A DNA stretch of 64,000 bases from the NCBI RefSeq assembly GCF_025370935.1, contig NC_133474.1, positions 17,810,032 to 17,874,031 of the forward strand, given 5' to 3'. Of the stretch, positions 13,207 through 26,495 are shown piece after piece; within the stretch, counting starts at the first letter, position 1; every line of letters begins with the position of its first letter. The position numbers and the translations under genes are program-made. The DNA comes from Choristoneura fumiferana. Taxonomy: Eukaryota; Arthropoda; Insecta; Lepidoptera; Tortricidae. Under the pieces are notes generated by a model. It saw only the letters and a list, made by a program, of their open reading frames with translations. It had not been told where the DNA came from and made no database searches.

Positions 13207-13330
13207 CAGGGCTACTACGAAACTCGAAGTTCGTATCGTACCGTCCCTCTCGCTCTCGTATTAAATAATATAAGTATCAGAGGGACCGCATGGCATGAAC
13301 TTCGAGTTTCGAGTATCGTAGTAGCAGAAG
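13207..13330. mobile_element. Short MITE, inverted ends 'gctactacgaaactcgaag'
   Basis: Left end gctactacgaaactcgaagt pairs with the right end cttcgagtttcgagtatcg tagtag. About 120 bp, no coding capacity. The open frame 13171-13356 spans it and is a shadow. Confidence 0.8.
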
Positions 13331-14369
13331 TTATTCGATTATGTGTGCAACATTAAGCCTAATAATTTGTAATCTACATAAAACTCTCAATGTGGGGCGG
13401 ACTGCCACTTTCCCAAGATTCCTCAAAATATAGTATACCTAATGTATACAATGTAACGTAAATGTATGTAGGTATTATCAGCACATGATATATTTTAATA
13501 TCGCATAGTCATTGTAATATCGTCGTGTCGGTACAGTCCGCGGGCTGTGCGGTACCGGAACCTTTGCATGTTGATCCAAAATGATTGTCGTTAGGGCAAG
13601 TTAATGTATGAGCGACACTAAAGGTTTGAAATAATATGGCGTACATTTTCATAACTGAATGTCACTAAAAGTTTATTTTTAGTTCGATCGAGAATAAATA
13701 TAAATATTTTGTTTTCTTTTCTGACAACGCAACTTACAAAAAACAACACAGTAGGTTGGTATGTGTGGGTATTTAAATGTTAATTAATTGTTTTCTTAAA
13801 TTAAGTCGCATTCGGAAAAAGTTGAACACCGGTAGTCGAAATCTGTGTTAGTAATTCCATTGTGCGACAGACCTTACAATGAAATGGGTATTTTCTGGCC
13901 ACAGTTGTTTTCTACTCAGTCGTTTTGTACGGTAAGTTACTCGTTAACACAATTCAACTTTTTGTAGACAATTTGATTTTCTTTTAAATACTGGAACTAT
14001 GCTTTTTAGATTTTATATTTTATGCTATTTTCATACGTGTTCAATTATGTTTTAATCATTGATATTTATCAATCTCACTTTAGTGAACATTTTATGTTTC
14101 TCTGCCATTACATAATACCATTTGGCTTTTTAAGCAATCTTATTAAGGTAAACGGTTAAGAAGTTAAAAGGTTAAGATTAAAGATGCCAACTATTGGGAC
14201 AGCGACGAGCACTCGTACGTTTACGTTATCTATGGATTGAAACACATTAATGCTAAAGGGTCATGGGCACACCCGGGCTGGCCACTGTGAGGTTTTCGGA
14301 ATGCATGTGCAAAATAACATTTCACCTCTAGTTTTACGAAGAAGGAAAAAATCGTGATGAAACCAGTAC

Positions 14370-15001
14370 CTACAATACAAGTTCCCAATCCTTACTGAAT
14401 CCCTGTGGGAACTACGGCCTAAGCACTCTCATTTCGAGAGAAGGCCTATGCCTGGCAGTGGGACGTATTAGGCCAAATATTTATATGATAAAATAAAAGA
14501 TACTTTTACTATTTATAAAGAGGTTAGTGTAAGAAAAAATTGTTTATTAAAAAGATTAGTACTGAGTATTAATTCCTTTTTAGACAGGCAAAGTGAAAGT
14601 CAGTCACTAATCTAACATTAAACTTACAGTATGCATATTATGCCTTCATTCATCATCCCAGCCTATATACGTCCCACTGCTTGGCACAGGCCTCCTCTCA
14701 GACAAGAGGGCTTGGCCATAGTTCCCACGCGGGCCAGTGACAATAAAGTTCCCACTGCATCCCTTGAAACGGCCTAAGCACTTTCATTTGTGAAGGCCTA
14801 TTCCTCAGTGACGTATTCCTTTATATGCAAATAAAAGATAATTTTACTATTTATATTACTATTACTATTACTATTTGTAAGAAAAAATTGTTTATTAAAA
14901 AGATTAGTACTGAGTATTAATTCCTTTTTAGACAGGCAAAGTGAATGTCAGTCACTAATCTAACATTAAACTTACAGTATGCATAATATTATGCCTTCAT
15001 T
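14370..15001 (+). repeat. Tandem duplication of about 349 bp containing a SINE-like repeat
   Basis: The block 14528-14652 (gtaagaaaaaattgtttatt to atgccttcatt) recurs at 14877-15001 with few changes. In both copies it is preceded by the lepidopteran repeat with cctaagcac and aggcctat blocks, so the whole unit was duplicated. The second unit keeps the fuller repeat start (cccagcctatatacgtccca). Confidence 0.85.
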
Positions 15002-17829
15002 GATTAGTTATAATATATTTTGATTTGAATCAGAATATTACGTCCTTAGTCACTAAGCGCCTTTTTTTACGCCGAGCCATGATAAAATACCTACAAAAAT
15101 TGCAAATAGTTTAGTTTGCGAGCTAAATATTTCTCTGAGACAAGTTTTCCATCACACTGATGTAGGAAATTATATATTTTCAATACTATTTTCTTTAATA
15201 TTTTGTGGTCTTACTGACGTTTATTGATTTTTGTGCAAAACAACGCTCATTCTATTGTATTTAAGTCACGTTTAAAAAATAAATTGAAACAGATTATTAT
15301 TCTCTAAAAGGCTTCATGATTGATGTTATACGGTTTCAGATTCTGGCCGCTGTGATGCGCAACAAATGTTTAAATTATTATCTTTGTACTTAATAACTTC
15401 ATTGCAATAAATATTTATTGGATTGTTTTGTGGATAAAATTTTCTGGACTAAACTAAAATGAATGTCTTATTTACCACTCGTTTTTTATTTAACATCAAA
15501 GCTTTCATAGAAACTGGGCTAAAAAGAGACGAATTTTTATGTCAGTGTCGCGTAAAAGCACTGTTTTTATTAACCAATGTTTCAATCTATAAAACAAGGA
15601 GTCCCGTGACTAACTGTAGCATGTGCCCGACGGCCGATAACATATCACCCGGCGATCGATATCTGCGTAAGCGTGGGTATGACACGTGGAAATAAGAACT
15701 GATCCACTATCTAAAGCTCATAGTATTAGCTTAAATGCATTTTGAGCATGCAACGACGTCATGTCCGAATGCTTGCGATACTGTGAGATGATGGATGTTA
15801 GGGAATCTAGTATCTATGGGTGATTTGTCTGTCTTTACTTATTGTATACATTGTAAGTTTCTCGTTGTATTGTTTTATCACTGTAGTGTCGTGTAAATTT
15901 AATTAAAAAAATAAATAAATGGCGGTTGGTGCTGTGTAGCTATAAAAATATTAAACTAATTCCTTGGCTCTTTAAATATTTAAATAAAAAATATTTTTGT
16001 TTTAAAATACTTTTTTTTAATTATCAATAATTTATTATAATTTTATTTACACGGTTGTAGTTTGAAATGCGAAGTTTAATTAACGCGACGGGTGAAAAGG
16101 ATCGCATGTTTCGATTCCAGTCATAAATATTGAGTATTTGAATTTATAGTCAGGTTTACTTTCAGATTTTAGCAATATCAAATTCTTTTTAAAGATTGAG
16201 TATAAACAAATTATACAAAGGAATCTACAAGTTGCAACTTTGAATAGTTTCTAATACTACGTAGTAGGTATCTATGTCTCGTTAAGTGGTATGTAGATGA
16301 CTTGTTTTAATTGTTATTCCATGGTAAAACTCACCTGGACATGACTTATTATTATTAGCCTACATTTTTTTTTGCTGTGAAATGATAATAATATAATTTA
16401 TCACTTTTATAATTCCCCTGTTCGGCCGCGCCGCGAGCGACGGGCGTCTACGCCGCGCGACTCGTAGCAACTGCTACGAGCTACGAACACGATCACCGCG
16501 TAGATTATATACCTACACAACGTTGTAATACACCAACCGACTCTTATAAAACTGCTTTATTTTAGAATGATAAAAGCTTTTGATGCGATGTAAAGTAAAA
16601 ACAATGCTTTTTAACATTGATTTGGGGAAGAATGAAGAAAAAAACCTTCAACTTACGATAAAGTAACAGTATGAGGCTTGCGAAGATAAGCGACCCCAGT
16701 TTCTTTAAAAAAAAACTACGAGAAACATTTTTTTTGGTTTAGTATTTTCTCGTAGTAACAGTAAGTTTTGTAGCAACATTACTGTGAGGTAGCAGGGGCA
16801 GGCCGGAATCTTATTAGATTTATATTCGATTGTCAGCGTTTGAAGCCGCACAGCCAGTTGATATAAAATTCGTGTGCGCGTAACCTACCGTGATAAAACA
16901 CATCAAACAAGCGACATAAAGCGTGGCCTGGGGCACGGACACGGGCATGGGGCATGGGGCACGAGAGCGAGATGCGGGGGGAGGCTGGCAGCGCGCCAGC
17001 CGACAAGGTGAAGTGGCGGCGCCAGTGAAAGTCCTCCCAACGACCCTCCTCCCTGCAAACTGACTACCTATACTTTACATTTCGACGTGCAGGGGTCGTA
17101 GGAACGATGTGTATGTGCGAGTATAATCGAGTATGAGTGCGTTTGTAAATTGCAAAGTTAACATTTACTTTGAATTTTGTTTCAAAATCGCGTGGCCAGA
17201 TTTGAAAATGTATTTACGATTTAATGAAGGTGTCTTGAAAATAAGGAGATTGTAGAGTTTTTAAATAGAGGAGTTTTATATGTAATAGTAGGGTTAATGC
17301 TATAGTGTAGGCTAACATGGTGACACATTATCAAAATAAGATTAAAAATGAACGCATGACTGTTTCTTTAATATTTTAAGTTTTATTGTTTTGTAAATTA
17401 GCCTTAACTACTGTTAATAATAAAATACTAAAAGAATCAGTTTAGTTAGTTGCTGGTTTAGTTTTAGTTTATAACCTTTAAACTAAATATTGAATATTAT
17501 AGTTTGAAAACAAAAATTAGCACTGCGTACATAATTCTTAAAATTTTCGCACTGAAATAAGAGTGAAATATTTCACCAAGCAGGTGAGCGTATTTTTAAA
17601 ATATGTCAATTGAGTAATTATTCTATTATTATAATAACAATCTCGTTTATTAACCTTTATAATGTTAAATTGGCACAACACTGCAATTTCAATAGTCGTC
17701 TTAATCAGCGTCGTTAAATTTTGCTTTTAAAAATTATCGAAATTATGAGTACCTGTTATCACAAGGCCATATCTTCACTTGGTTCATTTGGCGCACGAAA
17801 CGAATACTTAATTCGGAGGTGTTAGGGGT
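15002..17829. other. Non-coding, AT-rich; small hairpins
   Basis: No gene seen. 16430-16500 is a CpG-rich patch with the perfect hairpin ctcgtagcaactgctacgag (16461-16480). 16710-16756 holds a hairpin aactacgag/ctcgtagt. 16920-17060 is a G-rich unique block (gggcatggggcatggggc). Confidence 0.5.
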
Positions 17830-18310
17830 ACGAGTACATTAAACGTGGTGTGACACAAATCGGCGTGCGTGCATGCGTACATACCTCGAGGTCGCGGCAG
17901 CGGCGGCGGCGGCGGCGGGCGCGGGCGCACACTCACAGCACGACCGGTACTGACACTCGCGGAGCGCGCGGCCAACGGTACGTGCAAACACCAAAAGCAA
18001 AATGGACATACCTGAGGGTGGCGGCTGGCACGGGGCGCGCTCGCGACTTGAATGAGCGGGCCGGGGCGGAGCGGCGCGCGCAGGGGGCGCGGCCAGCCCG
18101 CGTGGCTCCGGCCCCGCGCCCCCGCCCCGCCCGGGCCCGGCCTGCACCGCTCAGCTGAGCCCTGATTAGCCCCGGCCGGGCTATTCAATTAAGGACCGTT
18201 CGGTGCATCTCGCCGCGCGGCCAGCCCGCTCCGAGGACTCTTCATTACGACCTCTCCATCGCGGATCCCATTACTCTTATTCGACCCCGACGCGACTTCC
18301 GCACCAGACT
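17830..18310. promoter_or_regulatory. CpG-rich unique island (possible regulatory element or promoter)
   Basis: About 480 bp of strongly GC-rich DNA with a (GGC)n tract at 17890-17920, in the middle of AT-rich sequence. Open frames of about 100 codons occur on both strands at once, which is expected from composition and argues against coding. The 3' part (cctgattagccccggccgg, ttcattacgacctc) has mixed AT-core sites. No splice-linked coding exon can be supported. Confidence 0.35.
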
Positions 18311-21175
18311 TGAATAATGACGATTCCAATTCCTCACTTCCGGGAACCCGCAATTAAATTTACACGAAGAGGTTGTTGTAGAACCGCGGCCCTACCTACA
18401 CACTTCTGTATACGCTTCCATCGTTTACGCTGAACTGCAGTCAGTAAATTTGTCAAAACGCCAAGAACGTGCAGTGCAATAAATCAAACCCGTGTCTCGC
18501 CTGGCGACGAGTGCGGAGGCTGCTCGGGCTGCTCTACTTTTATTAACTCGCTGGGAAATAACGTTCACGTGGATATTTAGGCAGGATGATGAATCTCTTA
18601 TAGCGGTCTAAAATTTGTAGATACAAAAACGCTTTGTATGCAAATTTATTAGACTTTTAATTAGTTTGACAGTCTAATAGCATATTATAAGGGTTGCTGT
18701 CTCATATCTCTTCACTGCATCAGTCATAGTCGTAGCCCTCAGGTATTTTATCATAATTTAGTATGTAACTAAACAATCCGCATCTCCAGAAATGTAACAC
18801 TAACAAATTATTCTCTACATTTTGTATTTTATTGAGTCTACACAGATTTACATTACAAAACATAATTGCACTTGTGCGGAATTGTGGGTTGAATCTGTTC
18901 GCTGGCAGTGAAGGAAACCTTTAAATTGAATAACAAGTCGCGGCGCATTGTGCAGCCGCCGGCCGCCGCGGTGCGGAGACTCCGCGCGCTACATAATGAA
19001 AGAGCCGCACAGCTCCGCCGCGCCGGAACAAAGTTAGCTCCGCGACAATTAAATAGCGGAGCAGCGGAGCTCAAGAACGACCCATAAAAGACCGTAAACA
19101 CGTTGTTAGGGCGAACTTTGCTCCAGCTATTGTTATCTACTAATTATAACACTTGTGTATAGTTCCACACGCTTAAAGCTCTAAACAATGTAGTATTCGC
19201 GTAATGCCTGTAATTAAATTTATAGCCACTTACGCTGCAGAATAGTGACAATTAAACAACGGTGACACGGATTAAGTAGAATGATGCGCTATTTTTTCTC
19301 TTTGTTTCCCTTTTCTGTAAGTTTAATTCTAAAAAACTCTTTTTAGATGATTATTTTTTGCATATTTCCCCACGGCATTAGAAAATCACTGTGATTTTAT
19401 GAATACTAATTAACCATGTTTAAACGACCATAAGCACTCATAACCAGCTTTTATCCGGATCTCTAATTATCTTAGAACTGTCACTAATTCAGTTAACTGA
19501 AATAGCTCGGCAGGTGATGTTGGAACGGCCCATAAAAGCCCATAAACGGCCCGTTAGGACCGACTTGTGCAATAACAGTGAGCTACTAATTTATTCACCC
19601 GCTCCTTTCATTTATCTTCTCCGCACTCCCCTGGGTCTATGGTAATAATAAGAATATGGCCGCAAGATATCGTTTTGAAATTAGAAATTACGTATTCGCG
19701 CAGATTGGATTAAACTTGTCAGAAGCCTTAAACTTCTAATTGGAGTCTAATAGGAGGCTTAAAAAGTTCTCTCGTCTACCCATTCGTTAAAGTTCATCCG
19801 CGCTGACAACTTAATTTTCTCGAACGAGTGTTAGTCGCAGAATAAAAGAGTCACTCATGACAATGATGTAGCAGTCCGGTTGATGATTTCGCTAATAAAT
19901 TAGCCATATGTTGAATTGATTGCATTTGGCGAGTCACGGTGGAAATACGGCGTGGAACGTTTGGGGTGCAACATTGCGATCAGTCGAACCACACGCAACG
20001 ATTTGTATCTAAAAAAAGCATAAATATGATCACTCAAAGGTATGTTTTCAGTTAAAATATAAAAAGGAAGATTTTAGCTGTTTTATATACTTAAATGCAA
20101 GCATAGAGCAGTTTTACACGGCTACTTATTACCTACAATTTTCCAAAATAATTTATTTGTAAAATTGTCTTGTCTTACCATTTTATTTTCGAAAGCATGC
20201 CTATATTATAATACTTAACACGCAATGTATTAGACTATGAACAAATAAAAATTTACCATCAAAAAAGCTACTTTCTTTGGAGCAACTTAAGGTTTCTCCT
20301 TACCAAATACGCAATGTGCAACAAGTAAATAGTTACTTGCTTTCGATCACAACCCTTGTCATGAAGCCTAGCTAAATTTACTTGTAAGATATCCAGCATT
20401 TTCGCTTAATAAGTATACAATTTAAGTGAAGGGTAAAATAAATGCGTCGTAAATAACACCGTAATAAGTATAGTTCCTTTCCCATGTGGGAATCTGAATA
20501 ATATTTTACAGTGTACGAGTATTACAGGGATTTCGGTCGTATTCTTAAAAGCATAGAACTTTAAAACGGCCGGCCGCGTCATAACCCATTAAGGTCTTAC
20601 GTGAGAAGAGTTGGCTGGTTGCCAGCACAGGGATACGATCACCTTAACATTTTACAATAACTGCATTTATTCGCAGTCGAGCGCATATAATGTTTTACAG
20701 GGAAGGTGGAGCATCGGACAAGATTAAAAGCGACGAAACGTGAACACATCGGAATCAGATTTCCACATGCGAGCACTGCAAGCCGGGGAGGCAGGTTACT
20801 ATACTACCTACCAACATACATACGCAAACCGAGTAGAATGCAAAATGTGAGGGCTGGCATGGTCGCGTCCTCGGTGACTTCCGATGCAGTCACAGTTGGC
20901 GGCGGACGGGTTAACAAGCATCCCCGGAATGTTACCTGTGTAAAATGCATGAAAATAGATACCAACCTAATAAGGTCACTGCCGATGAACAGTTGGATGG
21001 TGATTGAGTGGCTCGTTGCTTGCTGAGTTTGTCATTTACAAGTTATAAATACTTATTTTTCATGTTTAGGTAATGTCACTTTTCAATCCTCGTTTGCAAA
21101 ATTCAGAACATTGAGATAACGTTGTCCGATTGTTACATTTGTAATGTTACCAGTGAAGTCAAGTAGGTATGAAGC
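18311..21175. other. Non-coding; several unique regulatory-looking blocks
   Basis: No gene seen. 18940-19035 is GC-rich (cgccgcggtgcggagactcc). 19074-19145 and 19522-19595 are two related blocks sharing gaacg.cccataaaag and gctactaatt/tctactaatt. 20570-20700 is moderately GC-rich. The open frame at 20706-21026 has no recognisable protein. Confidence 0.45.
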
Positions 21176-21335
21176 AAGCTCATCATCATCATCATCATTG
21201 GGAAGACGTCCATCGTTGAACAAGGCTACCCCCTTAGAACGCCACAATGAACGACAACTCACCACTTGCATCCATCGCACCGGTTGCCCGCAACTCTCGC
21301 GATATCGTCAGTTCATCTACTTACTGGGAGGCCTA
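21176..21335 (+). repeat. Interspersed repeat, copy 1 of an inverted pair
   Basis: Starts (catcat)n followed by gaagacgtccatcgttgaac, then aacgccacaatgaacgacaa and ccggttgcccgcaactctcg. From memory a very common lepidopteran repeat. Its inverted partner is at 21845-21997. Confidence 0.82.
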
Positions 21336-21844
21336 GGAGGAATAGGGCAAGAATTATCAAAACTTAAACATTTTCTTCTAAAATGGTCCTTATGTTTTGA
21401 TGCAACGAAGCCAAATTTTGAATTATGATATTGTCTGTACGGTGAAAGTCTCATACAGTTGCAATAATCGTTTATAAACCAGCGTTTCCTGATAATAAGA
21501 ATATTTAGTTGTAATATATTTGGAAAATAAGCTACTTATCTCAGGCCAATGCTCTAGGGTTTAGAGAAACTGACTTTTACCCCACGTTCAACCCGATATG
21601 CTTTGCATGCATTGGAATTTTTGATGCAATGAGTACACAAATATAGAAGACGTTTTTCGTTCGGAAAATTTTGTGAAGAACGTTCATGGAGTTGCACTTG
21701 GGTTATTTTTCACGAATATTACAATACGGTAAAAATAATGGACTTTTTTTTAATAGCACGGGTGTTGCAAATAGAGTCAGATTCACCTTATATTCAGAAT
21801 GGCACAGGTCAATACTTGGTCCCGTGTGTTTTTTTTTATTTTCC

Positions 21845-21997
21845 AGCGTGAAGAAAATGATTCATGTCCGACAACGACTTCAGACGAGGCGAGAGAGTTG
21901 TGGACAGCCGATGGATGCAAGTGACGAGGTGTCGTTTTTTTGGTGTTCTAAAATAGGCCAATGTTTAGCAGTTGACGTCTTCCGGCTGATGATAATG
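21845..21997 (-). repeat. Interspersed repeat, inverted copy
   Basis: Reverse complement reads catcattatcatcagccgga agacgtcaactgctaaac, then cacttgcatccatcggctgt ccacaactctctcg, matching 21176-21335. The 124-codon open frame 21686-22060 runs through it and is therefore not a gene. Confidence 0.8.
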
Positions 21998-22189
21998 ATG
22001 AGCCTACAAGAATTAGAACTTTTTGAAGATTACTTTTTGAGAATGAGAAAGTTGTCTTAAAAATATATTTTCACGCAACCACACACTATCGTAGCAGCCG
22101 TCGTATTTAAACCACAAATACTCACACAAAATAATATGTAAGTATTAATTGTCAATTATTTTATTTATCCGAAATCATTATAATTAAGA

Positions 22190-22265
22190 ACAGGCCTCCT
22201 CTCTTTCTGAGAGGGAGGCCTGTGCCCAGCGGTGGGACGTATATAGGCTGGGATGATTATAATTA
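22190..22265 (-). repeat. Fragment of the 'gcccagcggtgggacgtatataggctg' repeat
   Basis: Contains ggaggcctgtgcccagcggt and gggacgtatataggctggg. Related fragments lie at 14640-14815 and 36960-36995. The local hairpin ggcctcctctc/gagagggaggcc is part of it. Confidence 0.75.
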
Positions 22266-22794
22266 AGACACAAACAAGAAAATATGCGTTTTCCCAGACA
22301 TAAGGCAAAGCTAAATCGATTGCTCGCCACAATATCCCTTACATACAATTTTACCGAAATCGTTCGTTCGTACCGAAATCGATTTCAGATACCAAAATAA
22401 ATAAATACACAAGAATTGCTCGTTTAAAGGTTTTAGATACATAAATTTTAAACCAGCTCCCACAGCACTATTCTTTGCTGCAATTTATATTTTATATGTT
22501 TATACATATCGCTAGCAAAGTTTGTTTTAATCTATGTCCTCTCGTGAGAACGTATACGATTGTATACGTGGCATATCTTATTAAATCGGACCGTTTGTGT
22601 TAGAACATATAAGGTCGGCAGTTCGTTATCACGAGTTAAATGCTAGGTTTTATTGAGTAAAACGCATATGCCTACTTAGAGATGCACATAGATAATTAAC
22701 GAAAATTTAATATTTTGATCTGCCTGCATTTCCACACATCCATAGCAAGTTCATTTTACAAAATTAAATATATAACTACACAATCTTTTAAATA

Positions 22795-23318
22795 TCAAGT
22801 AGTCAACTAGGAACCCTTATAGTTTCGCCATGTCTGTCCGTCTGTCTGTCTGCCTGTTCGCGGCTAAGCTCAGAGACCGTTAGTACTAGAAAGCTGTAAT
22901 TTGACCTCCCATAGACATAAACGGGTGTTTTTTTTTCTCGACTAACCCTTTAGTGTGAAGTATCGTTAGATAGGTCTTTTGGGGGGTTGCTAAACCGATT
23001 TTTCAATTCAGTGATCTGTGTGCGAAATATTCAACTTTAAAGTGAAAATTTTCATTAAAATTGAGCGTCCCCACCTCTCAAATCCAAACTGTTGGGTGGA
23101 AAAATTTGAAAAATTCAGGAAGGAAACTTTAACGGCTAAGATTGCTCGAGAATTATTAGTAGGTAGTTTAAGAGTAAATAGCAGCCTAAGGTATAAAATA
23201 TATTTATCTACATTTGGATGATTCCGTTACACAATACGATTTTTTTTAAATATTACTTACGCTACGGAACCCTATCTAGGGCGTGTCCGACTCGCTCTTG
23301 GCCGGTTTTTTTTTAGTT
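22795..23318 (+). repeat. Interspersed repeat family Q, copy 2 (longest)
   Basis: Same ordered blocks as the 10122 copy, with about 120 bp more at the 5' end (gtccgtctgtctgtctgcct and following). The open frame at 23018-23221 is a shadow of it. Confidence 0.88.
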
Positions 23319-25762
23319 TCATTATAGTTTCCTCATGAGCGATTTTTCGCATAGTTTTTTAATTGTGTCAGTAATAACTGAGGTTTTAATTTAATCATCT
23401 AAGACTATGGCTTTGTGAAATTCATAGTGCATTTCAACTTGGTAATACTTACATTCTTTTATTTCGGCATTTTACTCCGTTTTAAAGTAACTAAAGGAGA
23501 AACAAACATCCGGCAATCCTCGTTGAGTTTCTTGCCGGATTCTTATCAACAGGGTTTTCCGAACCGGTGGTACATTTCTTTGATATTCATAAAAGTACTT
23601 GTTAAAGCCTAAATTGAATAAAGATATTTTGACTTTGAATTGAATTGACGGGATTTTATACCACACAATATACTTATATAAAAAAGAATAAGTCCGAATC
23701 CATCCAGTCATTTTAGCGTGAAGGAGTAACAAAAACAAACACACACTTTATATTATTATTTATAATATTTACTTTATTACATTTATTAATTACATTATTT
23801 TAATACATTTATAATATTAGTAGTTAGAATCAAAGATAATAAATCTATTTATAACTATGAACACAATGTTGCAAATGGGTACCTAATTCAAAATATTTAA
23901 GTACTGATTTACTTGCCATATGAAATAGATTTCCATTGCAAATATAAAGCGCACAAAACATGAAACAAGTAAATTGCCACTACCAACCATCTTGTGTTTC
24001 CTATTACCTGGTTTGTATAAACAGGCGATCATTAAGTAGTTCACTCAACTGGACTTAATTATTTGTTGAAATACGTCTCAAAATAATTGAGAACACAGTA
24101 GTATAAGGTTGTATGCGATAAACCGTTCACGAATTGCAGTGTCTAGGATTTCCTGCTTTCGAAAATAAGGGATTATCAGTATTTTTTATACAATTATGTT
24201 AAAAATATATGTTATCTTTGAATTTTCATCCGATAAACAGATGGGTGAAGGTCGGCCGCAGGTGGGTGGGTGAAGTGGGTAGACCATGATTTTTAAGAGT
24301 TGCAATCATGACTATTATTATCTATGGCACGGATAGACACGGCACTGCCGGTGAGGACTAGAGTTACACGTGGGTCATACATTTTAAATCACTCGATCCG
24401 CCCGGGGCAAAATTACAAGGAGTCGGTATCTCGCATCTCTGAATAAATGAGTTGTAAGAGGGAAGGATATAAGCCGATTACGTTAACAGGCGCGGGCTTT
24501 GTCTCGAAGGGATGGCGAGGTTGTATTAATTATGAACAAGAGACTAATTTCTATAATGTGTCATTTCTAATTTCAACGCTTTGAGTATAACACACATATA
24601 ATATATGTACGGGCACAAACTATAGCACGTTTAATTCTGCGGTGGCATAATCTCCACATTAATAAACCGTCATTGCTTTTATCATTGACCATTTATTATT
24701 AAGTAAGGTTTGTGACTCTCATTCGTTCATTCGTTATCCAGTTCACAAAATCTTTAGCATGATTTTTGAGTTATGAAGTTTTTCATTGCGTCTAACGTTG
24801 AATTCTTTTACGATTCAACCTTCTGGTTTTTTGACTGTCACATTACCTCGTGGCACTGGCACCCGAAGGGTTACATGATTTTTGGCTTAAAAATTGTACT
24901 TTTAACATATTTTTGGTCGATAAAAAACTGTATATACGAGTATGGCAAAATGAGGGTGGGCAGCTATTCAGCAAGCGGTGGAGCGTGAAATGCGTGTGCT
25001 CATCCGATAAACACACACCAAAAGCTAACCGCAGCCGTGCCATCAACGTCAACAACCCGCCCCCGCCTCCCTCGCGCCGCTTTAAAAATATTATTACCCT
25101 GTAAAATCCCTTATAAACATTGAAAGCAAATTTCAAAGGTCAGCCCTAAACAATTTTCAAATTAATGCCAATATTTACGGAGCTAGAATATTATCGAACA
25201 CGCCGAACGAACGACGCCGAGACGTATTTCCAGCCGTAACTCAGCCCGGATAAATGCAACGCAAACAGAATTACGTTGATTTCCCCTCAAAGCAGCTCTT
25301 AACTGAAAGTCATCAATAATTTAAAACATCGCTTAATCTGGATTAAGCAATTATCTAGATGGGATTTCGGTGTACCTTCTGTAAAGTGTAATTTGGCATT
25401 CCGTATTTCCGATTTAGTACAAATCAGGTGAAATTGAGTTTTGTTTCAAGTGCGTTTAATTTGTGCCGAAGAGAGACTGGCGTGAGCTCGGGGGGTAAAT
25501 GTTTACATTAGACTTGTTTGTTTAAAGCCGCGGCTATGTCCGCGTGGAAAACAAAATAAAAGTTAGCTCGAAGCATTGCATATAAAGCAGAATTTCGAAA
25601 TAAAGCAGAAGTCTGCGGAATCGCGAAAGAGTCCCAGCTCCGCATAGTGTTGGCCAAGCAGGTCAACGCTGGTCTTCCGCTGTGACCCTTTGGCGACTTC
25701 ACGGAAGGCGACAATAGACAATTAGTTAAGCAATCAAAATATTCAAATCTTACATTATAATA
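23319..25762. other. Non-coding; unique blocks 24240-24540 and 25000-25760
   Basis: No gene seen. The blocks are unique-looking, of mixed GC content and rich in homeodomain-type cores. The 18-bp palindrome gcttaatctggattaagc lies at 25331-25348. Open frames here have no recognisable protein. Confidence 0.45.
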
Positions 25763-26036
25763 AAAAACCGGGCAAGAGCGTGTCGGCACGCCCAAAATAG
25801 GGTTCCGTAGCCATTACGAAAAAATTAAGTAATATTTTTCTAAAGATTTCGTATTTTATACGGAATCTTCCAAGTTTAGGTATATTTTATACCTTAGGCT
25901 GCTATTTACTCATAAACTACTAATAATTCTCAAGCAAACTTAGCCGTTATAGTTTTCCTTGAAAGTTTGTTACATTTGCTACCATCATGGTTTTTTTCAA
26001 ACCAACCACTTTACGTCTATGGGAGGTACCCTAAAA
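25763..26036 (-). repeat. Interspersed repeat family Q, copy 3 (inverted)
   Basis: Reverse-strand copy beginning aaaaaaccgggcaagagcgt on the plus strand, with cacgcccaaaatagggttcc, accttaggctgctatttact and ending at gggaggtaccctaaaaa. It lies directly after a GC-moderate unique block. Confidence 0.88.
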
Positions 26037-26495
26037 AAATTATATTATTTTTGAATTTTTAAGCTAGTTTGAGAAATACGGTGTATCATCGCAAAAAAAA
26101 TTGAAATTAATTAAGTTACTTTAATTAAGTTTAATTAATGTAAACAACAGTTGTTAAATTTTTAGAACATTATATTTTGTAACATAAATGGTTACGTTTC
26201 GGGATAAAACCTCGGAAAGTTAGTCGAGTGGCCAGTTTAGGCGGCTGTAACTTCCAACTTGGTTAGTTAAGCCGCGTGCTGAACTCGCTCGGAGCTCGGC
26301 TTTATGAATGTGGACAGCGAGCTTTATATCCAGTTAGTAATGTGCTCACCGTTACAGTACGGTTAGCTAGTTATAGTTACATCTTGCTAAATGAAAACAA
26401 GTCTATGTATTTTAGTATTTACAAAATGTACACCTATTTACATGTGATACTTCTTTATAGGTACACGAGTACATTCGCTCGTTTTGCATAAGGAT

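Noticed and set aside
17808..18188. Overlapping open frames of 102-126 codons on both strands
   Set aside because: They coincide with a GC-rich block with (GGC)n; simultaneous open frames on both strands, low-complexity Pro/Arg/Ala composition and no recognisable domain point to composition, not coding.
20706..21026. 106-codon open frame
   Set aside because: No recognisable domain and no supporting splice or promoter signals; length is within chance for this window.
21686..22060. 124-codon open frame with start and stop
   Set aside because: Its second half is the reverse complement of the repeat at 21176-21335.
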